64,000 bases of DNA from Pseudomonas putida (lineage in GTDB: Bacteria; Pseudomonadota; Gammaproteobacteria; Pseudomonadales; Pseudomonadaceae), in assembly GCF_009883635.2 (NCBI RefSeq), contig NZ_CP026115.2, forward strand, positions 4,464,001 through 4,528,000. The letters are read 5' to 3'. Below, one piece after another: positions 1-6,706 of the stretch. A program made the translations under genes and the position numbers. The notes beneath the pieces were generated by a model. The model made no database searches. It saw only the letters and a program-made list of their open reading frames with translations, and was not told where the DNA came from. The first letter of the stretch is position 1; every line of letters starts with the position of its first letter.

Positions 1-438
1 GCCGGCCCGTTCGGCGCGGCGGCGGATCAGGTCCAGGCGCAGGTCGGCCAGGGTCAGGGTGGTGTCCTGGCTGGGGCTGGCGCCGCGGCGCAGCAGGCTG
101 CGTACCCGGGCCAACAGTTCGGAAAAGGCGAACGGCTTGACCAGGTAATCGTCGGCGCCCAGTTCCAGGCCGTGCACACGGTCTTCGACGGCGTCGCGGG
201 CGGTGAGGAACAGCACCGGGGTATCCAGGCCGGCAGTGCGCACGGCTTGCAAAATCTGCCAGCCGTCACGCCCGGGCAGCATCACGTCGAGGATCAGCAG
301 GTCGTGGTCGCCGGTCACGGCCAGGTACTGGCCAGTCTCGCCGTCGGTGGCCAGTTCGGTGGCGAAGCCGGCTTCGCTCAGGCCTTGGCTGAGGTACTGG
401 CCGGTGCGGGCCTGGTCTTCGACGATCAGCAGTTTCAT
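1..438 (-). CDS. copR: Copper/heavy-metal response regulator, OmpR family (C-terminus cut by window edge)
   Basis: Two-component response regulator. The visible 146 residues begin MKLLIVEDQ and form a complete receiver domain: acidic pair Glu7/Asp8, phospho-acceptor Asp51 in LILDVMLPG, Thr79 and Lys101 in LVKPF. The linker and winged-helix DNA-binding domain run off the left edge, so the gene is partial only because of the window. The sequence ([26 protein letters not shown]) is typical of the CopR/CzcR/IrlR metal-responsive subgroup. The divergent neighbour is a copper-binding cupredoxin and the shared gap contains a TGACA-N5-GTAAT site, the motif described for Pseudomonas CopR, so copper is the likely signal. 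CzcR/IrlR identity cannot be fully excluded without the rest of the gene and its sensor kinase. Confidence 0.85.
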   Translation of the reverse strand, partial: MKLLIVEDQARTGQYLSQGLSEAGFATELATDGETGQYLAVTGDHDLLILDVMLPGRDGWQILQAVRTAGLDTPVLFLTARDAVEDRVHGLELGADDYLVKPFAFSELLARVRSLLRRGASPSQDTTLTLADLRLDLIRRRAERAG

Positions 439-502
439 GGGGCTCCCACAGGGTCGGGTGATGGCTGAAATGATACGTGACGATGTGCCTGCTCGCCCAA
501 GC

Positions 503-517
503 TGACAAAGTTGTAAT
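503..517 (+). promoter_or_regulatory. CopR-type operator (TGACA-N5-GTAAT)
   Basis: TGACA at 503-507 and GTAAT at 513-517, separated by AAGTT, exactly fits the CopR box reported in P. aeruginosa. It lies between divergent copR (start 438) and the cupredoxin gene (start 590). A possible -10 hexamer TAGAGT follows at 551-556. Function is inferred from motif and position. Confidence 0.65.
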
Positions 518-589
518 CTTCCCGTCAGCTAACCGCCAGCCGTGCCTTTCTAGAGTGGTTTCATCCCGCTGTGATTTTTCGGAGTCATC

Positions 590-1117
590 ATGAAACACCT
601 GTTCATCGCCGCTGCGCTAGCCCTGGTCAGCCTGCCCACCCTGGCAGATGAGGCGAAAACCTTCGCTTTCGGCGAGCCCGCCCCGGCAGCCAAGGCCACC
701 CGTACCGTCGAAGTGGTGCTCAAGGACATCGCCTTCGAGCCCAAGAGTCTGCATGTGAAGGCGGGCGAGACCGTACGTTTCGTGGTGGTCAACGAGGGCA
801 AGCTGCCCCACGAGTTCAACCTCGGTGACAAGACCATGCATGCAGAGCACCAGAAAGAAATGATCGCCATGCAGGGCAAGATGTACAACGCTGCCATGCA
901 GCATGAGGGCATGGACCATTCGCAGATGGGCCATGCGCCCGCCAAGCCGATGGACCACGGTGCCCATGGCCACGACGGCGGCAACACCGTGCTGGTGCAG
1001 CCTGGCCAGCGCGCCGAGCTGACCTGGACCTTCCGCAAGGCGGCGCCGATCGAGTTCGCCTGCAACGTGCCGGGGCACTATCAGGCCGGTATGGTCGGGA
1101 AGCTGACCATCGAGTGA
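590..1117 (+). CDS. Periplasmic cupredoxin (plastocyanin/azurin-like copper protein)
   Basis: A 175-residue exported type-1 copper protein, presumably for copper binding and tolerance in the periplasm. Residues 1-19 are a Sec signal peptide ending TLA before DEAK. The cupredoxin core carries the expected ligands: His74 in KLPHEF, then Cys158, His163 and Met168 in FACNVPGHYQAGM. Between the two ligand regions is a His/Met-rich insertion at about residues 82-125 (repeated MDH, HGAHGH), which looks like an additional Cu(I)/Cu(II) binding segment. It is divergent from copR with a CopR box between, which predicts copper induction. The start has a GGAG-type ribosome site just upstream (CGGAGTCATC). 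Confidence 0.88.
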   Translation: MKHLFIAAALALVSLPTLADEAKTFAFGEPAPAAKATRTVEVVLKDIAFEPKSLHVKAGETVRFVVVNEGKLPHEFNLGDKTMHAEHQKEMIAMQGKMYNAAMQHEGMDHSQMGHAPAKPMDHGAHGHDGGNTVLVQPGQRAELTWTFRKAAPIEFACNVPGHYQAGMVGKLTIE

Positions 1118-1185
1118 CTTGCACTCCAAGGCGGGGAGCAAAACCGGTAGACTAGAGGCAATTTCGAACCTCCAGGTCAGTTTCC

Positions 1186-2016
1186 ATGCATCCCGCCGCC
1201 GAACATTCTCCGCTGGGCAAGTCCAGCGAATACATCGCCACCTACACGCCTTCGTTGCTGTTCCCGATCCCGCGTACGGCCAAGTGGGCTGAGCTGGGCG
1301 TGACTGCCCAGACCTTGCCGTGGCAGGGCGTGGATTACTGGAACTGCTTTGAGCTGTCGTGGCTGCTGCCCTCGGGCAAGCCGGTGGTGGCCATCGGTGA
1401 GTTCGCCATTCCGGCTGATTCGCCGAACATCATCGAGTCGAAGTCCTTCAAGCTCTACCTCAACTCGTTGAACCAGACCGTGTTCGCCTCGATCGGCGAG
1501 CTGCAGGCGTGCCTGGTGAAGGACCTTTCGGCGGCTGCTGGCAAGCCGGTGGGCGTGCAGGTGCGCACCCTGGCGGAAGTGGAGGCGCAGGGCGTGGTTG
1601 CCTTGCCTGGGCAGTGCATCGATGCACTGGATGTGGTGATCGACAACTACGAGCAGCCGCAACCTGAATTGCTGAGCTGCAACCCGGAGCGCATGGTCGA
1701 AGAGACCGTGCACAGCCACTTGCTCAAATCCAATTGCCCAGTGACCGGCCAGCCAGACTGGGGCAGCGTGGTGGTGGAGTACAAGGGCAGGGCGCTGGAC
1801 CATGCCAGCCTGCTGACCTACCTGATCAGCTTCCGCCAGCACGCCGACTTCCATGAGCAGTGCGTGGAGCGGATCTACCTGGACTTGAAGAACCTGCTGC
1901 AGCCAGAGCACCTGACCGTGTATGCGCGGTATGTGCGCCGTGGCGGGCTGGACATCAACCCGTACCGCAGCACCGGGGCGATCAGCCCGGCTAACCTGCG
2001 ACTGGTTCGCCAGTAA
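1186..2016 (+). CDS. queF: NADPH-dependent 7-cyano-7-deazaguanine reductase (QueF, bimodular type)
   Basis: Reduces preQ0 to preQ1 with NADPH in queuosine biosynthesis. The 276-residue length is that of the long, tandem T-fold QueF of gammaproteobacteria. The QueF signature ESKSFKLYL is at residues 84-92, the thioimide-forming Cys184 is in [13 protein letters not shown] with Asp191 following, and the C-terminal [15 protein letters not shown] substrate-binding block is intact. It is probably monocistronic: the gene is preceded by 68 bp without another gene and followed by a REP pair that separates it from the convergent DUF4404 gene. Confidence 0.96.
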   Translation: MHPAAEHSPLGKSSEYIATYTPSLLFPIPRTAKWAELGVTAQTLPWQGVDYWNCFELSWLLPSGKPVVAIGEFAIPADSPNIIESKSFKLYLNSLNQTVFASIGELQACLVKDLSAAAGKPVGVQVRTLAEVEAQGVVALPGQCIDALDVVIDNYEQPQPELLSCNPERMVEETVHSHLLKSNCPVTGQPDWGSVVVEYKGRALDHASLLTYLISFRQHADFHEQCVERIYLDLKNLLQPEHLTVYARYVRRGGLDINPYRSTGAISPANLRLVRQ

Positions 2017-2029
2017 GTTCTGTGTAGTT

Positions 2030-2138
2030 GGGGCTGCTTTGCAGCCCATCGCCGGCAAGCGCGGCTCCCACAATGTTCGGTGTGTCGCCGTCCCTGTGGG
2101 GTCCGCGCTTGCCGGCGATGGGCCGCAAAGAGGCCCCA
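2030..2138. repeat. REP pair in inverted orientation (BIME)
   Basis: Two copies of a GC-rich REP unit face each other: GCAGCCCATCGCCGGCAAGCG at about 2041-2061, and its inverse CGCTTGCCGGCGATGGGC at about 2105-2122. Both are bordered by outer GGGGC/GCCCC ends. The pair fills the gap between the convergent stops of queF and the DUF4404 gene, the usual place for Pseudomonas REPs, and could act as a bidirectional RNA barrier. Confidence 0.8.
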
Positions 2139-2144
2139 GTCGTT

Positions 2145-2408
2145 TCAGATACCCATGCTGTGCAGCGAGTTGGCAATGCTGCGCAGGGTGGCGGTCAAAT
2201 CCGGGTGGTCGGCCTCGAAGCGTTCGATCGCCAGGTTCACCCCGTCGACCACGTTGTTGTCCGGCGTGGCTTCCTCGAGCTTCAACTGCGCTTCGATCTG
2301 CCTGGCCTCTTCGTGCAGGGCGGCCAGTTCTTCATCCGTAAGCGGTACGTTGCGGTCCAGTTGCTCGCGCAGGCTGTTCAAGCGCTCTTGCAATTCGCGG
2401 GCAGGCAT
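2145..2408 (-). CDS. DUF4404 family protein
   Basis: An 87-residue cytoplasmic protein starting MPARELQERL. The N-terminal half is a predicted coiled coil of alternating acidic and basic residues (LNSLREQLDRN, EELAALHEEARQIEAQLKLEE). The C-terminal half contains the ERFEADHPDLTATLRSIANSLHSMGI block typical of DUF4404. No catalytic residues are apparent and the function is unknown. The start at 2408 is chosen over an upstream in-frame ATG at 2492 because GGAG lies 8 nt before it on the coding strand. It is convergent with queF across a REP pair. Confidence 0.75.
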   Translation of the reverse strand: MPARELQERLNSLREQLDRNVPLTDEELAALHEEARQIEAQLKLEEATPDNNVVDGVNLAIERFEADHPDLTATLRSIANSLHSMGI

Positions 2409-2531
2409 TGGCTGTTCTCCATCAATGGCTTGGCAAGGCATGGACCTCAGCGAAGCGGCAAAGGTTCTCGCCTGTCTCCTAGCGTAATCCACTCGCTGGC
2501 GCTTTGCATGATCCGCATCAATGGGGCTGTG

Positions 2532-3095
2532 TCAGGGTTTTTCGCCCTTGCTGCAGCGCAGGGCGATGTCGGCAAGGCAGGTGTCCAGTTCATCGAGGTG
2601 GTCGATCACCGAATGCACTCCCAGGCTGAACAGGGTCAGCGTGGCCTTGCCGCGGGCCAGATCCTGCTCTTGCTGGGTCATGGCCTGCCATTGCCTGGAG
2701 GAGAGGTCGCACGACGGGCTGCAGGCCGCCAGGCCCACTGTCCACAAGCCGGCGTTGAGGCCTGATTGCAACAGCTTGGGCTCACCGCTGACCAGCACGC
2801 AACCTTCGAGGCGTTCGCTGTCCAGGCTCATCAAGGCCTGCCAGCAGGCATTCGGCGCCGGCCAGCGCACGCCGTTGACCGAGTGGCCCGGCAGCCAGTC
2901 TGGTAATACGGTGGCCAGGCGCCTGCTCTGCAGGCTGCTCAAGTCGTCCAGCCAGATGCACGGCACCTGCGCATGGCGCAGTCCGGCCAGCGTTTCGAGG
3001 GCGCCAGGGGCGGGCAGGGGGCTGCCGTCGGTGGCCTGGACCAGGCAACCGCGCAGGCCGAACAGCACAGCGGTAATGGCGGGTGCAGCGAGCAT
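2532..3095 (-). CDS. HAD-superfamily phosphonatase-like protein, nucleophile apparently missing
   Basis: A 187-residue protein resembling the phosphonoacetaldehyde-hydrolase branch of the HAD superfamily: an N-terminal beta strand AVLFGLRGCLVQ, a small cap segment, and CVLVSGEPKLLQSGLNAGLWTVGL corresponding to the later HAD motif region. In active members the first motif is FDxxGT. Here it reads FGLRGCL, so the nucleophilic Asp is replaced by Gly. It is therefore likely a non-catalytic or altered member. A homologue occupies the same relative place between queF and mlaA in other pseudomonads (inference from memory of gene order). The start MLAAPAITAV is the only well-placed ATG. Confidence 0.7.
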   Translation of the reverse strand: MLAAPAITAVLFGLRGCLVQATDGSPLPAPGALETLAGLRHAQVPCIWLDDLSSLQSRRLATVLPDWLPGHSVNGVRWPAPNACWQALMSLDSERLEGCVLVSGEPKLLQSGLNAGLWTVGLAACSPSCDLSSRQWQAMTQQEQDLARGKATLTLFSLGVHSVIDHLDELDTCLADIALRCSKGEKP

Positions 3096-3284
3096 GGTAA
3101 CGTCCCTGAAATAATCCGCAGGCTATTCGACGATTGTTACCGTGCTGTGACGGGCAACAGTTGTTCACAATTTATTGAGCAAAAATGTGTAAAGCTGTTT
3201 ATCAACGTGCAAGGCTCTATACTGCCGCGGTACAGCAGCGCACCCGTTGCGCTTGCGGCCGAGAATTTCGATGGAGAAACATCT

Positions 3285-3992
3285 ATGCGTAGGATCGGTG
3301 CCGGTGTGATCGAGCGAGTCACCCAGGCCTTTGTCTGCGCCAGCTTGCTGCTGGCGCCCATGGCTGCCACTCAGGCCGCCACCGAGGAAGATCCTTGGGA
3401 AGCGGTCAACCGACCGATTTTCCGTTTCAACGATACGATCGATACCTATGGCCTCAAGCCATTGGCCAAGGGCTACCAGTGGGTCACTCCGCAGTTCCTG
3501 CAGGATGGCATCCACAACATGTTCAACAACGTCGGTGATGTCAAAAACCTGGCCAACGACATGCTGCAATTCAAGCCCCATGCAGCGGGCGTGGATACCG
3601 CGCGGCTGATCGTCAACACCGTGTTCGGCCTTGGCGGCTTCTTCGATGTCGGCACCAAGATGGGCCTGCAGCGCAACGACGAAGACTTCGGCCAGACCCT
3701 CGGCCACTGGGGCGTGCCCAGCGGCCCGTACGTGGTAATCCCGCTGCTCGGCCCGAGCACCGTGCGTGACGGCCTGGCCAAGTACCCGGACAGCTACACC
3801 GAACCCTACCGCTACATCAACGATGTGCCGGTGCGTAACTCGATCTTCGCCCTGAACGTGGTCGACACCCGGGCCAGCCTGCTGTCGGCCGAGAAGCTGA
3901 TTCAGGGTGACAAGTACATCTTCATCCGCAATGCCTACCTGCAGAACCGCGAGTTCAAGGTCAAGGATGGCGAAGTCGAAGACGACTTCTGA
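3285..3992 (+). CDS. mlaA: Outer-membrane phospholipid transport protein MlaA (VacJ)
   Basis: A 235-residue MlaA/VacJ protein that removes phospholipids from the outer leaflet of the outer membrane and passes them to the Mla pathway. Family blocks are clear: EDPWEAVNRPIFRFNDTID at the mature N-terminus, GDVKNLANDMLQ, DTARLIVNTVFGLGGFFDVGTKMGL, and DFGQTLGHWGVPSGPYVVIPLLGPSTVRDG. The export signal is residues 1 to about 29. VCASLLLAPMAATQAA looks like a signal-peptidase I site rather than a good lipobox, unlike the E. coli lipoprotein. The start at 3285 is preceded by GGAG at 8 nt; a longer open frame upstream lacks a signal peptide and is not used. A strong hairpin terminator follows. Confidence 0.93.
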   Translation: MRRIGAGVIERVTQAFVCASLLLAPMAATQAATEEDPWEAVNRPIFRFNDTIDTYGLKPLAKGYQWVTPQFLQDGIHNMFNNVGDVKNLANDMLQFKPHAAGVDTARLIVNTVFGLGGFFDVGTKMGLQRNDEDFGQTLGHWGVPSGPYVVIPLLGPSTVRDGLAKYPDSYTEPYRYINDVPVRNSIFALNVVDTRASLLSAEKLIQGDKYIFIRNAYLQNREFKVKDGEVEDDF

Positions 3993-4006
3993 TCCTTGCA
4001 GGCATG

Positions 4007-4035
4007 AAAACGGCGACCTTCGGGTCGCCGTTTTT
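4007..4035 (+). terminator. Rho-independent terminator after mlaA
   Basis: Perfect 8-bp stem CGGCGACC / GGTCGCCG with a TTCG tetraloop, flanked by AAAA and TTTTT. The symmetric flanks make it usable from both strands, and the convergent PilZ gene ends at 4044. Confidence 0.92.
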
Positions 4036-4043
4036 GTTACAGC

Positions 4044-4343
4044 TCAATGCATGGCCAGGATGCGCAGGCCGAATTTCTGCTGCCCATCGGGTTGATCGGC
4101 GATCCACACCACCTCGGTACTGGCGTGCAGGCCCTTGAGGGCCGGGTGATCGGAGTCGATGCGCACCTCCAGGTGGTCACCGACCTTGAATTGCTGCGGC
4201 GCCTGCACCTGCATGCCGCCGCTGGAAAGGTCAAGGCACACCGCCGCGATGACCTGCCCCTCATGCAGCAGGCTGACCTCGGTGTCGATGCGCATGCGGA
4301 TGAAATCGCGTTTCTCGCTGTGATTGGAGGGCGTATGAGGCAT
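4044..4343 (-). CDS. PilZ domain protein (c-di-GMP binding)
   Basis: A 99-residue single PilZ domain, predicted to bind cyclic di-GMP. Both binding signatures are present: RxxxR in EKRDFIRMRI and DxSxxG in DLSSGGMQV, followed by VGDHLEVRIDSDHP and a VVWI strand. No output domain is fused, so it probably acts through protein contact. The start at 4343 (MPHTPSNHSEKR) has GGAAGGA about 7 nt upstream; an in-frame extension to 4445 lacks a ribosome site. It is divergent from rssB. Confidence 0.88.
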   Translation of the reverse strand: MPHTPSNHSEKRDFIRMRIDTEVSLLHEGQVIAAVCLDLSSGGMQVQAPQQFKVGDHLEVRIDSDHPALKGLHASTEVVWIADQPDGQQKFGLRILAMH

Positions 4344-4613
4344 GCTGCATCCTTCCCAATAGGTTGTACTGGTTGGCGTTTTTATAACTCTCGGTGATTT
4401 ACCCTGTAAAGAGCAGCGTACTCGACCGACGTATGCTTGAAACACCTGGCGGATGGGAGTACCGTCTGCGCCTTACGAGGTATCTCGACTGGTTGCCTGG
4501 GGCGCGTTCTTGGCCTACAACTCAAGTAGAGCGTTACCACAGAGTATTCCAGCAGTTGGATGTCAGCCTTGCCGACGCCCCTGCACCCACCCAAATCGGC
4601 GCCGTTCGCCCAC

Positions 4614-5798
4614 ATGCAGAAAATCAGTGCAACGCTGCTGATCATCGATGATGACGACGTGGTCCGTGCGAGCCTCGCCGCCTATCTGGAAGACAGTGGC
4701 TTCAGCGTCCTCCAGGCCGGTAATGGCCAGCAGGGGCTCCAGGTCTTCGAAGAACACCAGCCCGACCTCGTGATCTGCGATCTGCGCATGCCGCAGATGG
4801 GCGGCCTCGAACTGATCCGCCAGATCAGCGAGCGCGCACCGCAGTTGCCGGTGATCGTGGTGTCGGGTGCCGGCGTGATGAGTGACGCGGTCGAGGCCTT
4901 GCGCCTGGGCGCTGCCGACTACCTGATCAAGCCGCTGGAAGACCTGGCCGTGCTCGAACACTCGGTACGCCGGGCGCTCGACCGGTCACGCCTGGTGCTG
5001 GAAAACCAGCGCTATCGCGACAAGCTGGAGGCGGCCAACCGTGAGCTGGAAGCTAGCCTGCACTTGTTGCAGGAGGACCAGACCGCCGGTCGCCAGGTGC
5101 AGATGAACATGCTGCCGGAAAGCCCTTGGAAGCTCGGCGAGTTCACTTTCGAGCACCAGATCATCCCGTCGCTGTACCTGTCGGGCGATTTCGCCGACTA
5201 CTTCCGCGTGGATGAGCGGCGCATTGCCTTCTACCTGGCCGATGTTTCCGGGCACGGTGCGTCGTCGGCGTTCGTCACGGTGTTGCTGAAGTTCATGACC
5301 ACCCGGCTGTTGTTCGAATTCAAGCGCAGCAGCAAGCTGCGCGAGTTCAAGCCTTCGGAAGTGCTGAGCCACATCAACCGCGGGCTGATCAACTGCAAAC
5401 TGGGCAAGCACGTGACCATGGTCGGTGGCGTGATCGACGAAGAAACCGGTCTGCTGACCTACGCCGTGGGCGGCCACCTGCCGCTGCCGGTGCTGTATAC
5501 CCCGGGCCAGGCCCGCTACCTGGAAGGCCGCGGCCTGCCGGTGGGGCTGTTCGACGAGGCAACCTACCAGGACCTGGTGATGGAGTTGCCGCCACAGTTC
5601 AGCCTGAGCCTGATGTCCGATGGCATTCTGGACCTTTTGCCGGGGCATACGCTCAAAGATAAAGAAGCTGCCTTGCCGGAGATCGTCAATGCAGCGGGTG
5701 GTAGCCTGGATGGGCTGCGCCAACGATTTGGATTGGCTACGCTTGGGGAGATGCCGGATGATATCGCCCTATTGGTGTTGAGCAGGAACCTTCAATGA
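4614..5798 (+). CDS. rssB: RssB-like response regulator with PP2C (SpoIIE-type) phosphatase domain
   Basis: 394 residues. The N-terminal receiver begins at once (LLIIDDDDVVRASL) with phospho-acceptor Asp in VICDLRMPQMGG and Lys in YLIKPLED. A coiled-coil linker (KLEAANRELEASLHLLQED) follows, then a PP2C phosphatase with metal-binding motifs YLADVSGHGASSAF and SDGILDLL. Such proteins dephosphorylate a STAS anti-sigma antagonist, here the overlapping rssC. In P. aeruginosa the pair is linked to control of the anti-sigma side of stress and motility. The start at 4614 places the receiver directly at the N-terminus; an in-frame ATG at 4560 would add 18 Pro-rich residues. Neither has a clear ribosome site, so the start is uncertain. 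Confidence 0.85.
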   Translation: MQKISATLLIIDDDDVVRASLAAYLEDSGFSVLQAGNGQQGLQVFEEHQPDLVICDLRMPQMGGLELIRQISERAPQLPVIVVSGAGVMSDAVEALRLGAADYLIKPLEDLAVLEHSVRRALDRSRLVLENQRYRDKLEAANRELEASLHLLQEDQTAGRQVQMNMLPESPWKLGEFTFEHQIIPSLYLSGDFADYFRVDERRIAFYLADVSGHGASSAFVTVLLKFMTTRLLFEFKRSSKLREFKPSEVLSHINRGLINCKLGKHVTMVGGVIDEETGLLTYAVGGHLPLPVLYTPGQARYLEGRGLPVGLFDEATYQDLVMELPPQFSLSLMSDGILDLLPGHTLKDKEAALPEIVNAAGGSLDGLRQRFGLATLGEMPDDIALLVLSRNLQ

Positions 5799-6277
5799 GT
5801 ACCGGTAGAATCCAGTTCGCCGAGCAGAGCGGTACCTTTGTACTGAAATTCGTCGGTGAAGTGCGCCTGACCCTGTGTTCAGCGCTGGATGCGACGATCG
5901 AGAAGATTTTCACCGCGCTGAACTTCTCGACCATCGTCATCGACCTGACCGAAACCGAAAGCATCGACAGCACCACCTTGGGCCTGCTGGCCAAGCTGTC
6001 GATCCTGTCGCGGCAGAAGGTTGGCCTGTTGCCGACCGTGGTTACCACCAACCCGGACATTTCGCGCCTGCTGCAATCCATGGGCTTCGACCAGGTGTTC
6101 AACATCGTCGACCGCCCGGTGCCACGCCCCGAGTGCCTGACCGACCTGCCGTCACAGGATCAGAACGAGGATGTAGTTCGCTCCAAGGTGCTGGAGGCGC
6201 ACAAGATCCTCATGGGGCTCAATGACTCCAACCGCGAAGCCTTCCATGACCTGGTGAATGCGCTGGAGCGGACCTGA
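5795..6277 (+). CDS. rssC: STAS-domain anti-sigma factor antagonist
   Basis: A 160-residue partner-switching protein. The STAS core (FVLKFVGEVRLTLCSALDATIE, TIVIDLTETESIDSTTLGLLAKL) contains the conserved phosphorylatable site at Ser59/Thr60 after Asp58. About 50 further residues form an acidic helical tail. It overlaps rssB by four bases (ATGA), so the two are translated together, and RssB's phosphatase domain is the expected activator. The serine kinase/anti-sigma partner is not in this window. Confidence 0.88.
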   Translation: MSTGRIQFAEQSGTFVLKFVGEVRLTLCSALDATIEKIFTALNFSTIVIDLTETESIDSTTLGLLAKLSILSRQKVGLLPTVVTTNPDISRLLQSMGFDQVFNIVDRPVPRPECLTDLPSQDQNEDVVRSKVLEAHKILMGLNDSNREAFHDLVNALERT

Positions 6278-6302
6278 TCCCTTTCGATATGACACGGTCA
6301 TT

Positions 6303-6326
6303 GTAGGAGCGGGCTTGCCCCGCGAT
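6303..6326. repeat. REP element (left, faces 6655-6680)
   Basis: TGTAGGAGCGGGCTTGCCCCGCGA, the abundant Pseudomonas REP with its internal GCGGG..CCCGC palindrome. It is the inverse of the copy at 6655-6680. Confidence 0.85.
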
Positions 6327-6556
6327 TCCAGTTTGCAGTTCAATCAGCCAATGCACATGGTCAGGCATGACGACCCACGTCAAAGATGGGTCAAGCCATC
6401 ACTATCAGTTTTGCGCAGTTGATGAATGACGGCGCGGGCAAAGCGCATCTGAGTAAAGATGCGTTGTCGCTGATAGGTGACAGTGGTGAGGAGATAAAGC
6501 CCGCCCGGTTGAGAAAAGCGGCCACGGCGCAGGAGGTGGTTGTGGGCACGATCCAT
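6327..6556 (-). pseudogene. REP-associated tyrosine transposase (RAYT) remnant, frameshifted and truncated
   Basis: Reading the minus strand from ATG at 6556 gives MDRAHNHLLRRGRFSQPGG, then LYLLTTVTYQRQRIFTQMRF and a helix ending LTHL before a TGA. One base out of frame the sequence continues LTWVVMPDHVHWLIEL, the HUH-type motif of RAYT (TnpA-REP) proteins. A single-base deletion near 6380 therefore breaks the frame. After WLIELQTG the sequence runs straight into a REP, so the catalytic-Tyr half is missing. Inverted REPs on both sides give the usual REPtron arrangement. A 68-codon plus-strand frame across this segment (6386-6592) is only its antisense shadow. Confidence 0.82.
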
Positions 6557-6654
6557 GTGATATCCCTTGATGAGCGTTCAAGCGAAACATAGTTCAGGGA
6601 GCCGTGGCGTGAAGCAGGTAATGGTTGCTGGATATTGGTTGCCAGTACTGGCCC

Positions 6655-6680
6655 TTTCGCGGGGCAAGCCCGCTCCTACA
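6655..6680. repeat. REP element (right, inverted partner)
   Basis: TCGCGGGGCAAGCCCGCTCCTACA, exact inverse of the REP at 6303-6326. Together they bracket the RAYT remnant. Confidence 0.85.
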
Positions 6681-6706
6681 GGATTCGCGTGGCCGCTAGG
6701 TGACAT

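Noticed and set aside
1177..2073. Long open frame opposite queF
   Set aside because: Antisense shadow typical of GC-rich DNA: His/Gln/Arg-rich composition, no ribosome site, and the plus strand is clearly queF.
6386..6592. 68-codon plus-strand frame
   Set aside because: It is the complement of the RAYT remnant; the minus strand has recognisable transposase motifs.
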